Of a DNA stretch of 64,000 bases, positions 1 to 9,184 are shown piece by piece (the first letter of the stretch is position 1; each line of letters opens with the position of its first letter). The DNA lies in contig NZ_KQ465112.1 in NCBI RefSeq assembly GCF_001308875.1, forward strand, positions 62,001 to 126,000. Direction: 5' to 3'. The stretch is from Lysinibacillus sp. ZYM-1. GTDB lineage: Bacteria; Bacillota; Bacilli; Bacillales_A; Planococcaceae. The notes beneath the pieces were generated by a model. The model was not told the DNA's origin. It searched no databases and was given only the letters and a program-made list of their open reading frames with translations. The position numbers and the translations under genes are program-made.

Positions 1-1
1 T

Positions 2-1702
2 TTTCATGAAAATGGAACAATTAATGAAGCAAATAGTGAGCAGGAACAAGAAGAGAAGTTATGGAGAGAAGGAACTAAACGCTTTCATCATCTATATTAC
101 AAAAACGATGGAATTGGTTTTCATAAACCGTACAAACGCCAAATTGTTGCTATTAATATAGATACTAGATCCTTCGTTTTAATAACAAAAGGACCATTTG
201 AAGTCAATCAGCCTGATGTTTCTCCAGATGGTAAATATATCGTGTTCAGTTCAAGCACAGAAAATCAAAATTCTCTTTTTGGAGGACAGATCTATCGCGT
301 GCCAGCTTCCGGAGGAGAAGTGGAGTTGCTATACAGTGATTCGGAAGCAAGCTCACCTTCTTATTCACCTGATGGAAAGTGGATAGCATTTTTTGGAAAC
401 CATGCAGATCAGAGGGAATTGCTTGTCATACCTTCAGATAATGGAAATGTAAGGTGTTTAAGTGAAAAATATCAAGATACACTCATGGATATGACTTTTA
501 CAGATATGCGTAACCTCAGATATGCACTTCGCCCTCAATGGTCTAATAATAGTAGATATATTTATGCTCTTAGTACTCGTGAAGGACGAAATGAAATTGT
601 TAGATTCTCAAATGATAAAAATGACGATCGTCCAGTAATAATTGTTGGTGGAGACCGAGCTATTTTTCAATTTTCATTTGATAGAGAAGAGATGATTAGT
701 ATTGCCTATTCGACAGTTAATCACCCAGGTAAGGTATCTGCAATTAGAATTGATGAAACGAAAACAGTTGATTGTAAGTATCGGTATCCAACAGAAGCTT
801 TTTCTCAATTAAATGTGCCGATCTTTCCTGAGAATGAGGTTCGGCTGGATGACTGCAACGATAAGTTATTATCCGAACTAATCGTAGTTGAACCTGAGGT
901 TTTTTCGTATAGATCTGTTGATAACTGGTATATGCAGGGTTTTATTTTAAAACCAGCAAACTTTGATCCTGAGAAAAAATATCCCGTTTTGTTAGATATA
1001 CATGGAGGACCGCATTCTGCATATGGTTTCACCTATTTCCATCAATTACAATTATTTGCTGCCCGAGGTTACGCAGTTATCTATACTAATCCACGAGGCA
1101 GCTCAGGATTTGGTGTTGAATTTACTAATGCAGTACATGGTGATTATGGTGGAAAGGATATGAATGATATTTTGAATGGGCTAGAGTATGCCTTACAAAA
1201 AAATCAATATCTTGATGAAAATAGGTTGGCTGTTAATGGAATTAGTTACGGTGGATTTATGGTAAATTGGCTCATATCTCACACCGATAGATTTTTTGCA
1301 GCTGTTTCAGAAGGTTGTATTTCGAACTGGATTTCAATGTATGGTACAAGCGATATAGCACCATATTTTATTGAACAGGAGTTTCTTGGAAAAACAGAAG
1401 TGGAGAATCTTTGGAAATTTTCACCTCTTGCTTATGTAGATAATGTAAAAACACCACTTTTACTTCTACATTGTGAAGATGATTTGAGATGTCCAATGGA
1501 GCAGGCTGAGCAATTTTATTCTCATATTAAGCGTCGAGGTGGAGAAGTAGAACTAATTCGTATCCCGCAATCAAGTCATGGGCTCCTCCAATACGGTAAA
1601 CCTAAATTAAGAATAGCTAGATTGAATTCGATGCTTGATTATATAAACGCACATTTGCCTGTAGAAGATTTCTCGAACCTAGTAATTACTAAGAAACAAT
1701 AA
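2..1702 (+). CDS. S9 family (prolyl oligopeptidase-type) peptidase, 5' end outside the window
   Basis: The reading frame is open from base 2, so the start codon lies upstream of the window. The N-terminal part has WD40/TolB-like beta-propeller repeats (QPDVSPDGKYIVFSS; SPSYSPDGKWIAFFG). The C-terminal part is an alpha/beta-hydrolase domain with nucleophile serine in NGISYGGFM (about base 1240), the acid in HCEDDLRCP and the histidine in SSHGLLQYG. This order is typical of S9C acylaminoacyl-peptidase or dipeptidyl-peptidase-like enzymes that cleave short peptides. No signal peptide can be judged because the start is missing. It lies 69 bases upstream of a beta-lactamase-fold hydrolase on the same strand, which suggests a peptide-degradation operon. 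Substrate unknown. Confidence 0.93.
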   Translation, partial: FHENGTINEANSEQEQEEKLWREGTKRFHHLYYKNDGIGFHKPYKRQIVAINIDTRSFVLITKGPFEVNQPDVSPDGKYIVFSSSTENQNSLFGGQIYRVPASGGEVELLYSDSEASSPSYSPDGKWIAFFGNHADQRELLVIPSDNGNVRCLSEKYQDTLMDMTFTDMRNLRYALRPQWSNNSRYIYALSTREGRNEIVRFSNDKNDDRPVIIVGGDRAIFQFSFDREEMISIAYSTVNHPGKVSAIRIDETKTVDCKYRYPTEAFSQLNVPIFPENEVRLDDCNDKLLSELIVVEPEVFSYRSVDNWYMQGFILKPANFDPEKKYPVLLDIHGGPHSAYGFTYFHQLQLFAARGYAVIYTNPRGSSGFGVEFTNAVHGDYGGKDMNDILNGLEYALQKNQYLDENRLAVNGISYGGFMVNWLISHTDRFFAAVSEGCISNWISMYGTSDIAPYFIEQEFLGKTEVENLWKFSPLAYVDNVKTPLLLLHCEDDLRCPMEQAEQFYSHIKRRGGEVELIRIPQSSHGLLQYGKPKLRIARLNSMLDYINAHLPVEDFSNLVITKKQ

Positions 1703-1771
1703 TGAGAGGGTAATAGTTAGATCTATCCGATCTAAATTATTTTATACAACAACGCTGAAGGAGGAAAAGAT

Positions 1772-3208
1772 ATGAAAGTAGATGTAAATTTTCAAGCATT
1801 TGAAGAGGCTGGCCAAAAGATAGTGGAAAAACATAAGATTCCTGGTGCCTCTGTTGCAATTGCCAAAGAAGGGGAGATCCTTTATCATAAAGGTTTTGGA
1901 TTCCGCAATGTGGAGGACTCACTTCCTATAACTGAAGATACTGTTTTCGGTATTGGATCGATTACAAAATCATTTTCCTGTGTGGCTATTATGCAACTGC
2001 AGGAAGTCGGTAAATTGAATGTGCTTGATCCTGTAATTAAGTACTTGCCTGAATTTAAAGTTAAAAATAAAGAGGCATTAAAACATATCACTATTCACCA
2101 CTTCATGACACACACTGCAGGATTACCTCCAATGCCTTCTTTATTTTACGCAATGAAAAGGTCACTGGATATTGACCCTTCTGTAAAAAATTACCCAGGC
2201 TTAAATATTACTTTTGAAGATCACGAACCAATCGACACTTATGAACAACTTATGCAGTTTATTGACGAACAAGATATTGAGTTACTGGGAGCACCTGGGA
2301 CACATTTTAGTTATTCCAATGATGCGTATGCTTTATTAGGAACAATTATCGAACGAGTTAGTGGAAAAAGTTATGAACAATATGTTTATGATCATATCCT
2401 TACGCCTTGTGGTATGGAAAACAGCTATTTCACGATTGAGGAGTACGGTGATTATGAAAATATCACCACTTGCTATACAGAGGATAGAAGCGATGGAACA
2501 AAACGTGTTTTTGCTGCACCGATTTGGTGGGATTCAACTTCAATGCGAGCAGCAGGCTTTCTGAAATCTACAGCGAGAGACATGCTATTGTATGCAGAAA
2601 TTTTCCGTAATACTGGAGTAGTAAACGGTAAGCGAATATTATCTGAAGAAAGTGTAAAAGAAATGATTAAACCTCATATTCAAATACAGCCAGGAAGATT
2701 CTATGGATACGGTTTTATGATTACGCCCGATTATTTTGGAACTACTCTTATTGAACATGGTGGAGGTCTAAAGGCAATTTCAGCTCAATTAAGTATTTTG
2801 CCTAAAAAAGGGGTTTCAGGTGTTGTATTAACTAACTTGGTAAGTGTACCTGCTGCCCGAGTGATGCAACTTGCATTTAATGTTTTGGGAGGAAGAGCGG
2901 TAGACGCAAATCATCTTTCCTTTGACGAATACGATATTTCAGAAGAACGACTTAATCAGTATCAAGGTGAATATCAATCAAATGAAGGGACGAAAGTGTC
3001 AATTAAACTCAAAGATGGAAAACCAGTTTTACTCTCACAAAATGTTGAGATACCTATAACTTTTGTGAGCGAAAACCTTTTTATAGCATATTTTAACGAC
3101 TTTACAGAAATAGCTGAGATACTAGTCGATGATAACAGCGAACCATATGGTATATCATATCACTTTAGACAATTCCCTAAAGTTGCAATAAACGTGCCAC
3201 TAAACTAG
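1772..3208 (+). CDS. Serine hydrolase of the beta-lactamase / class C PBP-like family
   Basis: A 478-residue protein with a GGAGG ribosome site just before the ATG. The N-terminal domain has the family motifs: SITK (Ser63-Lys66) as nucleophile and general base, Tyr-Ser-Asn at 181-183, and a late HGGG motif replacing the KTG triad. The last ~100 residues resemble the beta-barrel tail of DUF3471-type esterases and D-aminopeptidases. There is no signal peptide, so the enzyme is probably cytoplasmic. Relatives are esterases, D-amino-acid peptidases or peptidoglycan-peptide hydrolases rather than true beta-lactamases. Between an S9 peptidase and a second PBP-fold hydrolase, a role in peptide or D-peptide turnover is an inference. 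Confidence 0.9.
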   Translation: MKVDVNFQAFEEAGQKIVEKHKIPGASVAIAKEGEILYHKGFGFRNVEDSLPITEDTVFGIGSITKSFSCVAIMQLQEVGKLNVLDPVIKYLPEFKVKNKEALKHITIHHFMTHTAGLPPMPSLFYAMKRSLDIDPSVKNYPGLNITFEDHEPIDTYEQLMQFIDEQDIELLGAPGTHFSYSNDAYALLGTIIERVSGKSYEQYVYDHILTPCGMENSYFTIEEYGDYENITTCYTEDRSDGTKRVFAAPIWWDSTSMRAAGFLKSTARDMLLYAEIFRNTGVVNGKRILSEESVKEMIKPHIQIQPGRFYGYGFMITPDYFGTTLIEHGGGLKAISAQLSILPKKGVSGVVLTNLVSVPAARVMQLAFNVLGGRAVDANHLSFDEYDISEERLNQYQGEYQSNEGTKVSIKLKDGKPVLLSQNVEIPITFVSENLFIAYFNDFTEIAEILVDDNSEPYGISYHFRQFPKVAINVPLN

Positions 3209-3268
3209 TTTATCTTCAAGTTTTTATAGTTGAACTCCGTATATAGAAAATTTGAGAGGATGTTAGTT

Positions 3269-4165
3269 ATGGGATTACAGGAACGTTTGGAAGAAATAAT
3301 ACAAGAAGCTACGGGGACGTTCGGGGTTTATGTTAAACACCTGGAATCTGGAGAGACTGCTGCAATTAATGAAAATCGTTTATTTCAAGCAGCAAGTGTT
3401 TTTAAGATTCCAATCTTGGCAACCTTATACCGTGATGTTGAAGTAGGGCGTGTCGAACTAAAAGAACGTATTAGATTGAAAGAAGAGGACTTCGTAAATG
3501 GATCAGGTATATTTAAGGAGTTAATTCCTGGAGTCGACGTTACGATAAAAAATTTAGCAACTATGATGATAATTGTTAGTGATAATGTTGGAACAGATAA
3601 ATTATTGAATATTTTAGGGAAAGAAAATGTAAATTTATTTATGAAAGAAATTGGATTATGCAATACTTATATTCATTTCAGCTGCTGGGAGCTACTTTGC
3701 GCATGTGTTGGACTACCGCCACAAAGCTTCTCACTTGACACTTATTATGAGGTAAACCGTCGATTTAAAAATGGTGAAATTGATTATAATTCAATTGTAT
3801 TTCAAGAAAGCCATGAAAATAATGTAACAACTGCAGCTGATATGGCAGCATTGTTAGAAAAAATTGCAAATAAGCAATTAATTTCTGATAAAGCTTGTGA
3901 AGATATGTTTGAAATACTTGCAAAGCAGCAGTTTCGTCATAGAATACCTTATTTATTGCCTCAAAATACAGTTGTAGCCCATAAAACTGGCACAATTGCA
4001 AGTGTTGTAAATGACTCAGGGATAGTACAGCTACCTGATAATAAAGGTAATTTCATCATTTCAGTATTTTCAATTGGGAACAAAACAGAAGCTGAGGGTG
4101 CTAGTATCATATCTAAATTATCGAGAGTTACTTATCATCATTTTCTTAATAAAGTAACTGTTTAG
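3269..4165 (+). CDS. Class A beta-lactamase-like serine hydrolase
   Basis: The ATG at 3269 is preferred over an upstream in-frame TTG at 3230 because GAGAGGA sits 8 bases before it; this gives 298 residues. It has the three class A landmarks: Ser43-x-x-Lys46 (SVFK), Ser-Asp-Asn at 104-106 and Lys-Thr-Gly at 239-241. The ExxLN motif with catalytic Glu166 of true class A beta-lactamases is not recognisable, and there is no signal peptide. It is therefore better called a beta-lactamase-related hydrolase of the kind found in Firmicute peptide-use clusters. It follows the previous gene by 60 bases with no terminator between, so co-transcription is likely. Resistance activity should not be assumed. 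Confidence 0.88.
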   Translation: MGLQERLEEIIQEATGTFGVYVKHLESGETAAINENRLFQAASVFKIPILATLYRDVEVGRVELKERIRLKEEDFVNGSGIFKELIPGVDVTIKNLATMMIIVSDNVGTDKLLNILGKENVNLFMKEIGLCNTYIHFSCWELLCACVGLPPQSFSLDTYYEVNRRFKNGEIDYNSIVFQESHENNVTTAADMAALLEKIANKQLISDKACEDMFEILAKQQFRHRIPYLLPQNTVVAHKTGTIASVVNDSGIVQLPDNKGNFIISVFSIGNKTEAEGASIISKLSRVTYHHFLNKVTV

Positions 4166-4740
4166 CATAACAGAATATAAATTAATATCTAACGTGTTAT
4201 GATAAAAAAGTATACAACTATAACATATCTCATAGCTGAATGGTAAGAAGGGTTACAACTAGTAAGTTATTTTCTTGTTAAAAATTAATTAAAGGTTTTA
4301 CGCTTTTTATAAGAATGGTGGGGTGTTCACACAAATGTTTAAAGTGAATACCCCAGGACCTGATTAAAGGTTAGGACATGTAAAAAATATGGAACTAAAT
4401 TTATACATAAAATTTCAAGATTATCCACAACCAAAGTCTTTTTTGTAAAACTTATACCATAAAGGTTCGTGTAATTACCAAATTACCTACGTAATAGATC
4501 AAGTATAGGTACTATAGTAATTGTTGGTTGGATAAATTACGCCAGGAGGTTTATAATTGAACAAAATTTGTATAAAACTTGGAGTTCATTATCTCTAAGC
4601 GATTAATAGTAGTGGTTTTTAAAATATAAAAGTGATGCATACTGAATGGTAAAAAGGGGGGATTAGCCATCAACCTTTTGAAAGAACCTGTATTTTATTA
4701 AGTAGCATACCTAGATTAACTCATTGGAAGGGCTGGCTGT
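4166..4740. other. Non-coding gap with one hairpin and one short direct repeat
   Basis: No convincing gene in 575 bases. An 11-bp inverted repeat (GGGGTGTTCAC at 4320-4330 and GTGAATACCCC at 4344-4354, one G-T pair) could fold as a hairpin but has no T-run. A near-identical 17-mer, CTGAATGGTAAGAAGGG, occurs at 4236-4252 and again with one change at 4642-4658. The promoter of the RpiR-type gene should lie toward the right end. No operator was identified with confidence. Confidence 0.4.
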
Positions 4741-5604
4741 ATGGATAATTATAATGAAAGAATTAGAAAACAATTTAATGAACTAACAAAAGGACAGAAA
4801 TTAGTTGCAAAATATATTGTTGACTTTCCAAAAGAGGTTGCATTTCAAACATCGAAGCAGCTAGGTATAGCAAGTAAAACAAGCGATACAACTGTGATTA
4901 GGTTATCATATGCTCTTGGTTATTCTGGATTTAGTGAATTGCAAAAAGAAATTCAATCTACTTTATTAGAAGATTCTTCACCAATTGTAGATCCAATTGA
5001 GGGCTTTCGATCTTCCTCCAAGTCTCTAAAAGATACAAATTTAATTCAACATGTAATTGAGAAAGATAGCTCCTATATTCGTGCAACTTTAGAACAATTA
5101 GATTATAACCAGTATAAAAAAGCTATAGATCTTTTAATTAGTTCTGAAAAACGAATAGTCATTGGCTTCCGTTCATCATATGGTCCTGCTAACTGGCTAT
5201 CATTCAGCCTTAATATTGTAGTTGGAAATACGTTTTTATATCGTGGAGAAATAGAGGATTCTAATTATTTGTTATCACTAGTCGATGAGAGAACACTATT
5301 GGTAGCTATCTCTTTTCCTAGATATACAAAAGAAACCAATTCATTTGTAAAAGCAGCAAAGAAAAAAGGGGCAAAGGTGTTAGGAATAACAGACGATGAA
5401 TTGTCTCCATTAGGGCTTCTTTCAGACATTTTGTTTAAGGTTGTTGCTCCTCCTCCAATTTCTCTAAAAGGTATTACACCAACTTTTGCATTACTTAACT
5501 TACTGATTACAGGTATAGCAGCTTCAGATGAATTAAAGGTTCAAAAGCGGATGGAGGATTACGACCAAACAAGTGATGATTTCTCTCCATTTACAAAACA
5601 GTAA
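4741..5604 (+). CDS. MurR/RpiR family transcriptional regulator
   Basis: A 287-residue protein starting at ATG after GGAAGGG. Residues 1-77 form the RpiR helix-turn-helix (LTKGQKLVAKYIVDFPKEVAFQTSKQLG, then a recognition helix near SDTTVIRLSYALGYSGFSELQ). Residues about 115-255 form a SIS sugar-isomerase-like effector domain (KRIVIGFRSSYGPANWLSF; TLLVAISFPRYTKET). Such regulators normally sense phosphosugars, including MurNAc-6-P. Some Firmicute members sit beside peptide or amino-sugar catabolic genes. It is the nearest regulator to the three upstream hydrolase genes, so control of that cluster is plausible but not shown. A strong hairpin lies 130 bases after its stop. Confidence 0.92.
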   Translation: MDNYNERIRKQFNELTKGQKLVAKYIVDFPKEVAFQTSKQLGIASKTSDTTVIRLSYALGYSGFSELQKEIQSTLLEDSSPIVDPIEGFRSSSKSLKDTNLIQHVIEKDSSYIRATLEQLDYNQYKKAIDLLISSEKRIVIGFRSSYGPANWLSFSLNIVVGNTFLYRGEIEDSNYLLSLVDERTLLVAISFPRYTKETNSFVKAAKKKGAKVLGITDDELSPLGLLSDILFKVVAPPPISLKGITPTFALLNLLITGIAASDELKVQKRMEDYDQTSDDFSPFTKQ

Positions 5605-5733
5605 TTAGATAGGGGAAATAGGGACTTAAGATTATCAATAATCTTGAACTGGAAATTAACATTCATCAGATCTAGATTCAAAAAATGCTATTTTGGTGAA
5701 GAGAAAGTATTCGATAATATAGGTAATAAAGAT

Positions 5734-5790
5734 AAAAGGTTTTTTTGATGTCACTCGGTATTCCGAGAATATAAATCAAAAGAACCTTTT
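5734..5790 (+). terminator. Long hairpin terminator after the RpiR-type gene
   Basis: A 16-bp stem (5734-5749 with 5775-5790, one G-T pair) carries an inner CTCGG-tatt-CCGAG stem at 5754-5767. The T-rich and A-rich arms make it usable on either strand. It separates the regulator from the DNA polymerase gene. Confidence 0.6.
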
Positions 5791-6026
5791 CATTTTAATG
5801 AATGTTATGGATTAAGTATGTTCATCTAACAATATGTTAGATGGTTATGAAAAAAAGGAGTACAAAATTATAAAAATAATATACACAAAAGCATGCTTTG
5901 CTTAGTCAGTAGATCAAGTGTAAAAGCACTAATATGTGATAAAATATAGATTACACTACATTTATTTAAGGTGATGTTTTGCAATTGAACAAAAGAAATA
6001 TAGTTTAATAAATGAGGTGAAAGAAA

Positions 6027-7262
6027 TTGCATAAAGGAAGAATCATTTTACATATTGACCTTAATTGCTTTTATGCCTCAGTGGAACAAATTTACGATCC
6101 CTCATTAAAAGGAAAACCCATAGCAATTGCAGGTAATCCAAAAGAACGTAGGGGTATCGTTATTACGTGTAGCTACGAAGCTAGAAATAGTGGTGTTTAC
6201 ACAACCATGAATGTCGGTGAGGCAAGAAGAAAATGCCCAGAGTTAATTGTACTTCCTCCAAATTTTGAACGATATAGAGCTGCTTCAAAATCTTTTTTTG
6301 GCTTATTGAAAGAGTATAGTGAAATACTTCAACCAGTTTCTATCGATGAGGGTTATATTCAATTGCCTATAGTAGAAGGCCAAAATGTATTGGAACATGT
6401 ACATGGTATACAAGATAGAATTTGGAACGAACTGCAATTACCTTGTTCAATAGGCATTGCGCCAAATAAATTTTTAGCAAAAATGGCAAGTGATATGAGA
6501 AAACCTATGGGTATTACAATATTACGTAAGCGTGATGTGCCATCAGTTTTGTGGCCAATGAATGTTATAGAAATGCATGGAATTGGGAAAAGCACCGCAG
6601 AGAAGTTGAAAAAGTTAGGTATACAGACAATTGGAGAATTAGCTGTGGCTGATGAATACACATTAAAACAAAAATTTGGAATCAATGGACTTCGATTGAA
6701 ACAGAAGGCCAATGGCGAGGATGACAGACCTGTTGATCCAGAAGCAATATTTGATACCAAGAGTGTAGGAAATTCGACAACATTATCGCGTGATACCACT
6801 GATAGAGATGAATTATATAAAATAATTACAACACTTTCCGAAAAGGTAGCAGAAAGATTAAAGGCTAAAAAGCTTGCGGGAGTGACTGTGAGTATTTTAA
6901 TTCGGACAGCTGATTGGGAAACTTATACGCGCAGTAAATCGATAAATAACGCGATTTTTTCAAAAGAGGATATAGTTGAACATGCGTGGAGTTTATTTAA
7001 TAAAAATTGGAATGAGGAACCTGTCCGATTACTGGGTGTGACTATTTCAAATGTAAGTGACATTAAAGAAACGACACAGCAGTTAACCTTTTTTGATTTT
7101 GAAGAACATGTTAAAGATGAACCGATTATTAAACTTGTAGATCAAATTGAGCAGAAATTTGGAAAAGGTGTAATTTTAAGAGGGTCAGATATTGTAAAGC
7201 CAGTAGGGAAACATCAAGCAAACACAAGTTTTAGTAAGGACTTTTGGGATGATCATATTTAA
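6027..7262 (+). CDS. dinB: Y-family DNA polymerase (DNA polymerase IV type)
   Basis: A 411-residue translesion polymerase starting at TTG (6027), with GAGGTGAAAG just upstream. The palm carboxylates are present: Asp11 in HIDLNCFYASVEQ and Asp107-Glu108 in PVSIDEGY. GIAPNKFLAKMASDMRKP and the helix-hairpin-helix segment MHGIGKSTAEKLKKLG follow. The C-terminal little-finger domain runs from about residue 240 to 350. The sequence resembles the Bacillus YqjH (PolY1) group. No canonical Bacillus LexA box (CGAAC-N4-GTTCG) was seen in the 420-base upstream gap, so SOS control is not evident. It is followed directly by the decayed remains of a related polymerase gene. Confidence 0.95.
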   Translation: MHKGRIILHIDLNCFYASVEQIYDPSLKGKPIAIAGNPKERRGIVITCSYEARNSGVYTTMNVGEARRKCPELIVLPPNFERYRAASKSFFGLLKEYSEILQPVSIDEGYIQLPIVEGQNVLEHVHGIQDRIWNELQLPCSIGIAPNKFLAKMASDMRKPMGITILRKRDVPSVLWPMNVIEMHGIGKSTAEKLKKLGIQTIGELAVADEYTLKQKFGINGLRLKQKANGEDDRPVDPEAIFDTKSVGNSTTLSRDTTDRDELYKIITTLSEKVAERLKAKKLAGVTVSILIRTADWETYTRSKSINNAIFSKEDIVEHAWSLFNKNWNEEPVRLLGVTISNVSDIKETTQQLTFFDFEEHVKDEPIIKLVDQIEQKFGKGVILRGSDIVKPVGKHQANTSFSKDFWDDHI

Positions 7263-7265
7263 ATG

Positions 7266-7501
7266 ATGGTAAATGTTGACTGGAAGGGGTATACCCCAAC
7301 GATTGATGAGAGCTATATGGGAATGACAGAGCTTAGCAAGGAAAGACATGCTATAACAATTGCCCAGGAAATATAAGTATGCATTTTTACTCAGCTTGTT
7401 TTGGGAAGGGGATTATTAAACGCGGTGTGAATCTTGGGAAACGATCATCCTATCAATCACAAACAAACTTTAGTAAAGATTTATTTGACAATCATGATTG
7501 A
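7266..7501 (+). pseudogene. Remnant of a second Y-family DNA polymerase gene
   Basis: Two short translated stretches match parts of a Y-family polymerase. Bases 7266-7376 encode PTIDESYMGMTEL followed by HAITIAQEI and a stop, matching the SIDE catalytic-motif region and the helix after it. Bases 7400-7501 encode FGKGIIKRGVNLGKR and then TNFSKDLFDNHD-stop. This aligns with the end of the neighbouring intact polymerase, FGKGVILRGSD through TSFSKDFWDDHI. The middle and the N-terminus are missing. The simplest reading is a paralog reduced by internal deletion to its active-site segment and C-terminal tail. Confidence 0.7.
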
Positions 7502-7531
7502 AAATCAACGAAGGCAGGTGTATGCACCGTT

Positions 7532-8284
7532 ATGCAATATGAAGAGTATGGCCCTATCAACGGTCCATTGATGATGTTCCTTCATGGGGGTGGTGTTGGA
7601 GGATGGATGTGGGAGCAACAAATTCAGCACTTTTCCAATTATCACTGTGTTGTCCCAGAACTGATGTCCTGCTCTCCATTTTCTATTGAGCAATGTGCAA
7701 GAAACCTTATACAACTCATTGAAGAAAAGGCCAATGGCAAGCAGGTGATTCTTATTGGTTTTTCATTAGGTGCCCAAATTGCTATCGAAATGTTGAGTGT
7801 CAAACCTAGTTTAATCGATTTTACGATCATTAATAGCGCTCTTGTTATCCCATCTCCTACTGCAGCATGGATGATTCGGCCCTTCATACGATTATCATTC
7901 CCGCTCATCAAAAATAAAGCATTCGCAAAACTTCAAGCAAAAACCTTATATATCGATGAGCGTTATTTTGAACGCTATTTTCATGACAGTTCTACGATGA
8001 CAATAGATACATTGATGCACGTTTTACGAGAAAATATGACCTTTTCTATCCCGCATCATTTCCACAATGCACAGGGGAACATTTTAATTACTGTTGGAGA
8101 TCAAGAGAAACGGATGATGAAAAAATCTGCACAAGCACTTGTACATAGCCACCCAAATGCCCAAGGGGTGATATTGAACAACATCGGTCATGGAATATCA
8201 TTAGCCCAACCTGTATTTTTTAATCGTTTTGTAGAGAATTGGATGAAGGAAGGTCAATTACCAGAGGGCACGGTGATTCAATAA
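7532..8284 (+). CDS. Alpha/beta hydrolase
   Basis: A 250-residue soluble alpha/beta-hydrolase fold protein. The oxyanion-hole loop FLHGGGVGG is near residue 16 and the nucleophile elbow GFSLGAQ has Ser78. The late catalytic histidine is probably in NNIGHGISLA. The acid is less certain; TVGDQEKR is the best candidate. No signal peptide is present. It stands alone on the plus strand and converges with the glycan cluster. The substrate cannot be predicted; relatives include carboxylesterases and lactonases. Confidence is high for the fold and low for the reaction. Confidence 0.88.
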   Translation: MQYEEYGPINGPLMMFLHGGGVGGWMWEQQIQHFSNYHCVVPELMSCSPFSIEQCARNLIQLIEEKANGKQVILIGFSLGAQIAIEMLSVKPSLIDFTIINSALVIPSPTAAWMIRPFIRLSFPLIKNKAFAKLQAKTLYIDERYFERYFHDSSTMTIDTLMHVLRENMTFSIPHHFHNAQGNILITVGDQEKRMMKKSAQALVHSHPNAQGVILNNIGHGISLAQPVFFNRFVENWMKEGQLPEGTVIQ

Positions 8285-8287
8285 AAA

Positions 8288-8321
8288 ACTCCATTATGAC
8301 TAACCATACTCATAATGGAGT
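8288..8321 (-). terminator. Rho-independent terminator for the minus-strand glycan genes
   Basis: A perfect 12-bp inverted repeat (8288-8299 with 8310-8321, ACTCCATTATGA and its complement). On the minus strand it is followed by six T's. It sits 8 bases past the stop of the RmlD-like gene and between two convergent genes. Confidence 0.8.
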
Positions 8322-8329
8322 CGAGGGCT

Positions 8330-9184
8330 TTAAGGAAAATAGTGAGGATATAAATCTCTATGTTGCAACATCCACTCCTTCATTTCTATGATCATTTCTT
8401 CATAGCTAGGTACCATAAAGGAAAAATCTTTTCTAGTATTAATTAATGTTTTATTGACATTGACAAGCTCATGAGGAAGAATCTTTGTTCTATGATTAAA
8501 GAAGTGTTTATTCAATAACTGAAGTAGGTCGTATTTGGATATAGGAGACGAATTGACTAGGTGATAGAGTCCTGTTATATCTTCTTGGGCTGCATGTTCC
8601 ATGGCTTTTGCCAAGGTGAGGGTTGTGACTCCCGTCCAAATAGCGCCAGTATAGCCTTGAATAGGACCTTTTTGTTGCATGAACCAATTGAAAAGCCCAA
8701 TTCCATCTATTTTCAAATCAGGGCCAATAATCGAGTTACGGAATGTTAAATGCTTGTTGTGATCAATTTCACCTAAACCCTTTGTACGATCATAGAAAGT
8801 TGTACCGTCTCGTAAACTTTTTTCATAATAGGGTGCATTTTTTCCTGAAAATACACAATCCGTACTCATATGAATAAATTTCGTCTGGCGGTTTTCAAGA
8901 AGAGATACTATGGCATGTGGTAAATAACTATTCAAAAAAATACTTTTTTCAGGAGTAGCCTCACAGTCCTCATTTAACACACCTATACAATTAATAACGA
9001 CATCAAAATAATTGTCATGTAGAAGTGAGCGTAAAAAATTTACGTCCGTAACATCACCAGTTATATTTTTTCCATAGGGGAAAGCAGTTCTCGTATAGGC
9101 TGTCACCTCATATCCTTGCTCCAATAAGTAGATGGAAATGGTATGACCAGCCATGCCAGTAGCACCGAGTACTAAAAATTTCAT
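8330..9184 (-). CDS. RmlD/CapF-like sugar-nucleotide reductase (extended SDR)
   Basis: A 284-residue NAD(P)-dependent reductase. The ATG at 9184 is chosen because GGAGG lies 7 bases before it, and it overlaps the stop of the upstream dehydratase gene as ATGA. The Rossmann motif is GATGMAG (from residue 7) and the active-site pair is Tyr-x-x-x-Lys in FYDRTKGLGE. STDCVFSG is typical of dTDP-4-dehydrorhamnose reductase and of reductases acting on 4-keto-6-deoxy-HexNAc nucleotides. Next to a CapE-like 4,6-dehydratase, the likely substrate is a UDP-4-keto-6-deoxy-HexNAc on the way to a deoxyaminosugar such as FucNAc or QuiNAc (inference). It is the last gene of the unit. Confidence 0.85.
   Translation of the reverse strand: MKFLVLGATGMAGHTISIYLLEQGYEVTAYTRTAFPYGKNITGDVTDVNFLRSLLHDNYFDVVINCIGVLNEDCEATPEKSIFLNSYLPHAIVSLLENRQTKFIHMSTDCVFSGKNAPYYEKSLRDGTTFYDRTKGLGEIDHNKHLTFRNSIIGPDLKIDGIGLFNWFMQQKGPIQGYTGAIWTGVTTLTLAKAMEHAAQEDITGLYHLVNSSPISKYDLLQLLNKHFFNHRTKILPHELVNVNKTLINTRKDFSFMVPSYEEMIIEMKEWMLQHRDLYPHYFP

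Noticed and set aside
3269-4165. A functional class A beta-lactamase resistance gene
   Set aside because: No signal peptide and no recognisable Glu166 ExxLN motif, so only a fold-level call is justified.
4320-4354. 11-bp hairpin as a terminator for the beta-lactamase-like gene
   Set aside because: It has no T-run and lies 155 bases past the stop; kept only as an unexplained hairpin.
5870-6026. LexA/SOS operator upstream of dinB
   Set aside because: No CGAAC-N4-GTTCG-like site was found.
6359-6799. A 146-codon minus-strand frame inside dinB
   Set aside because: Shadow of a conserved polymerase gene; no ribosome site or domain.
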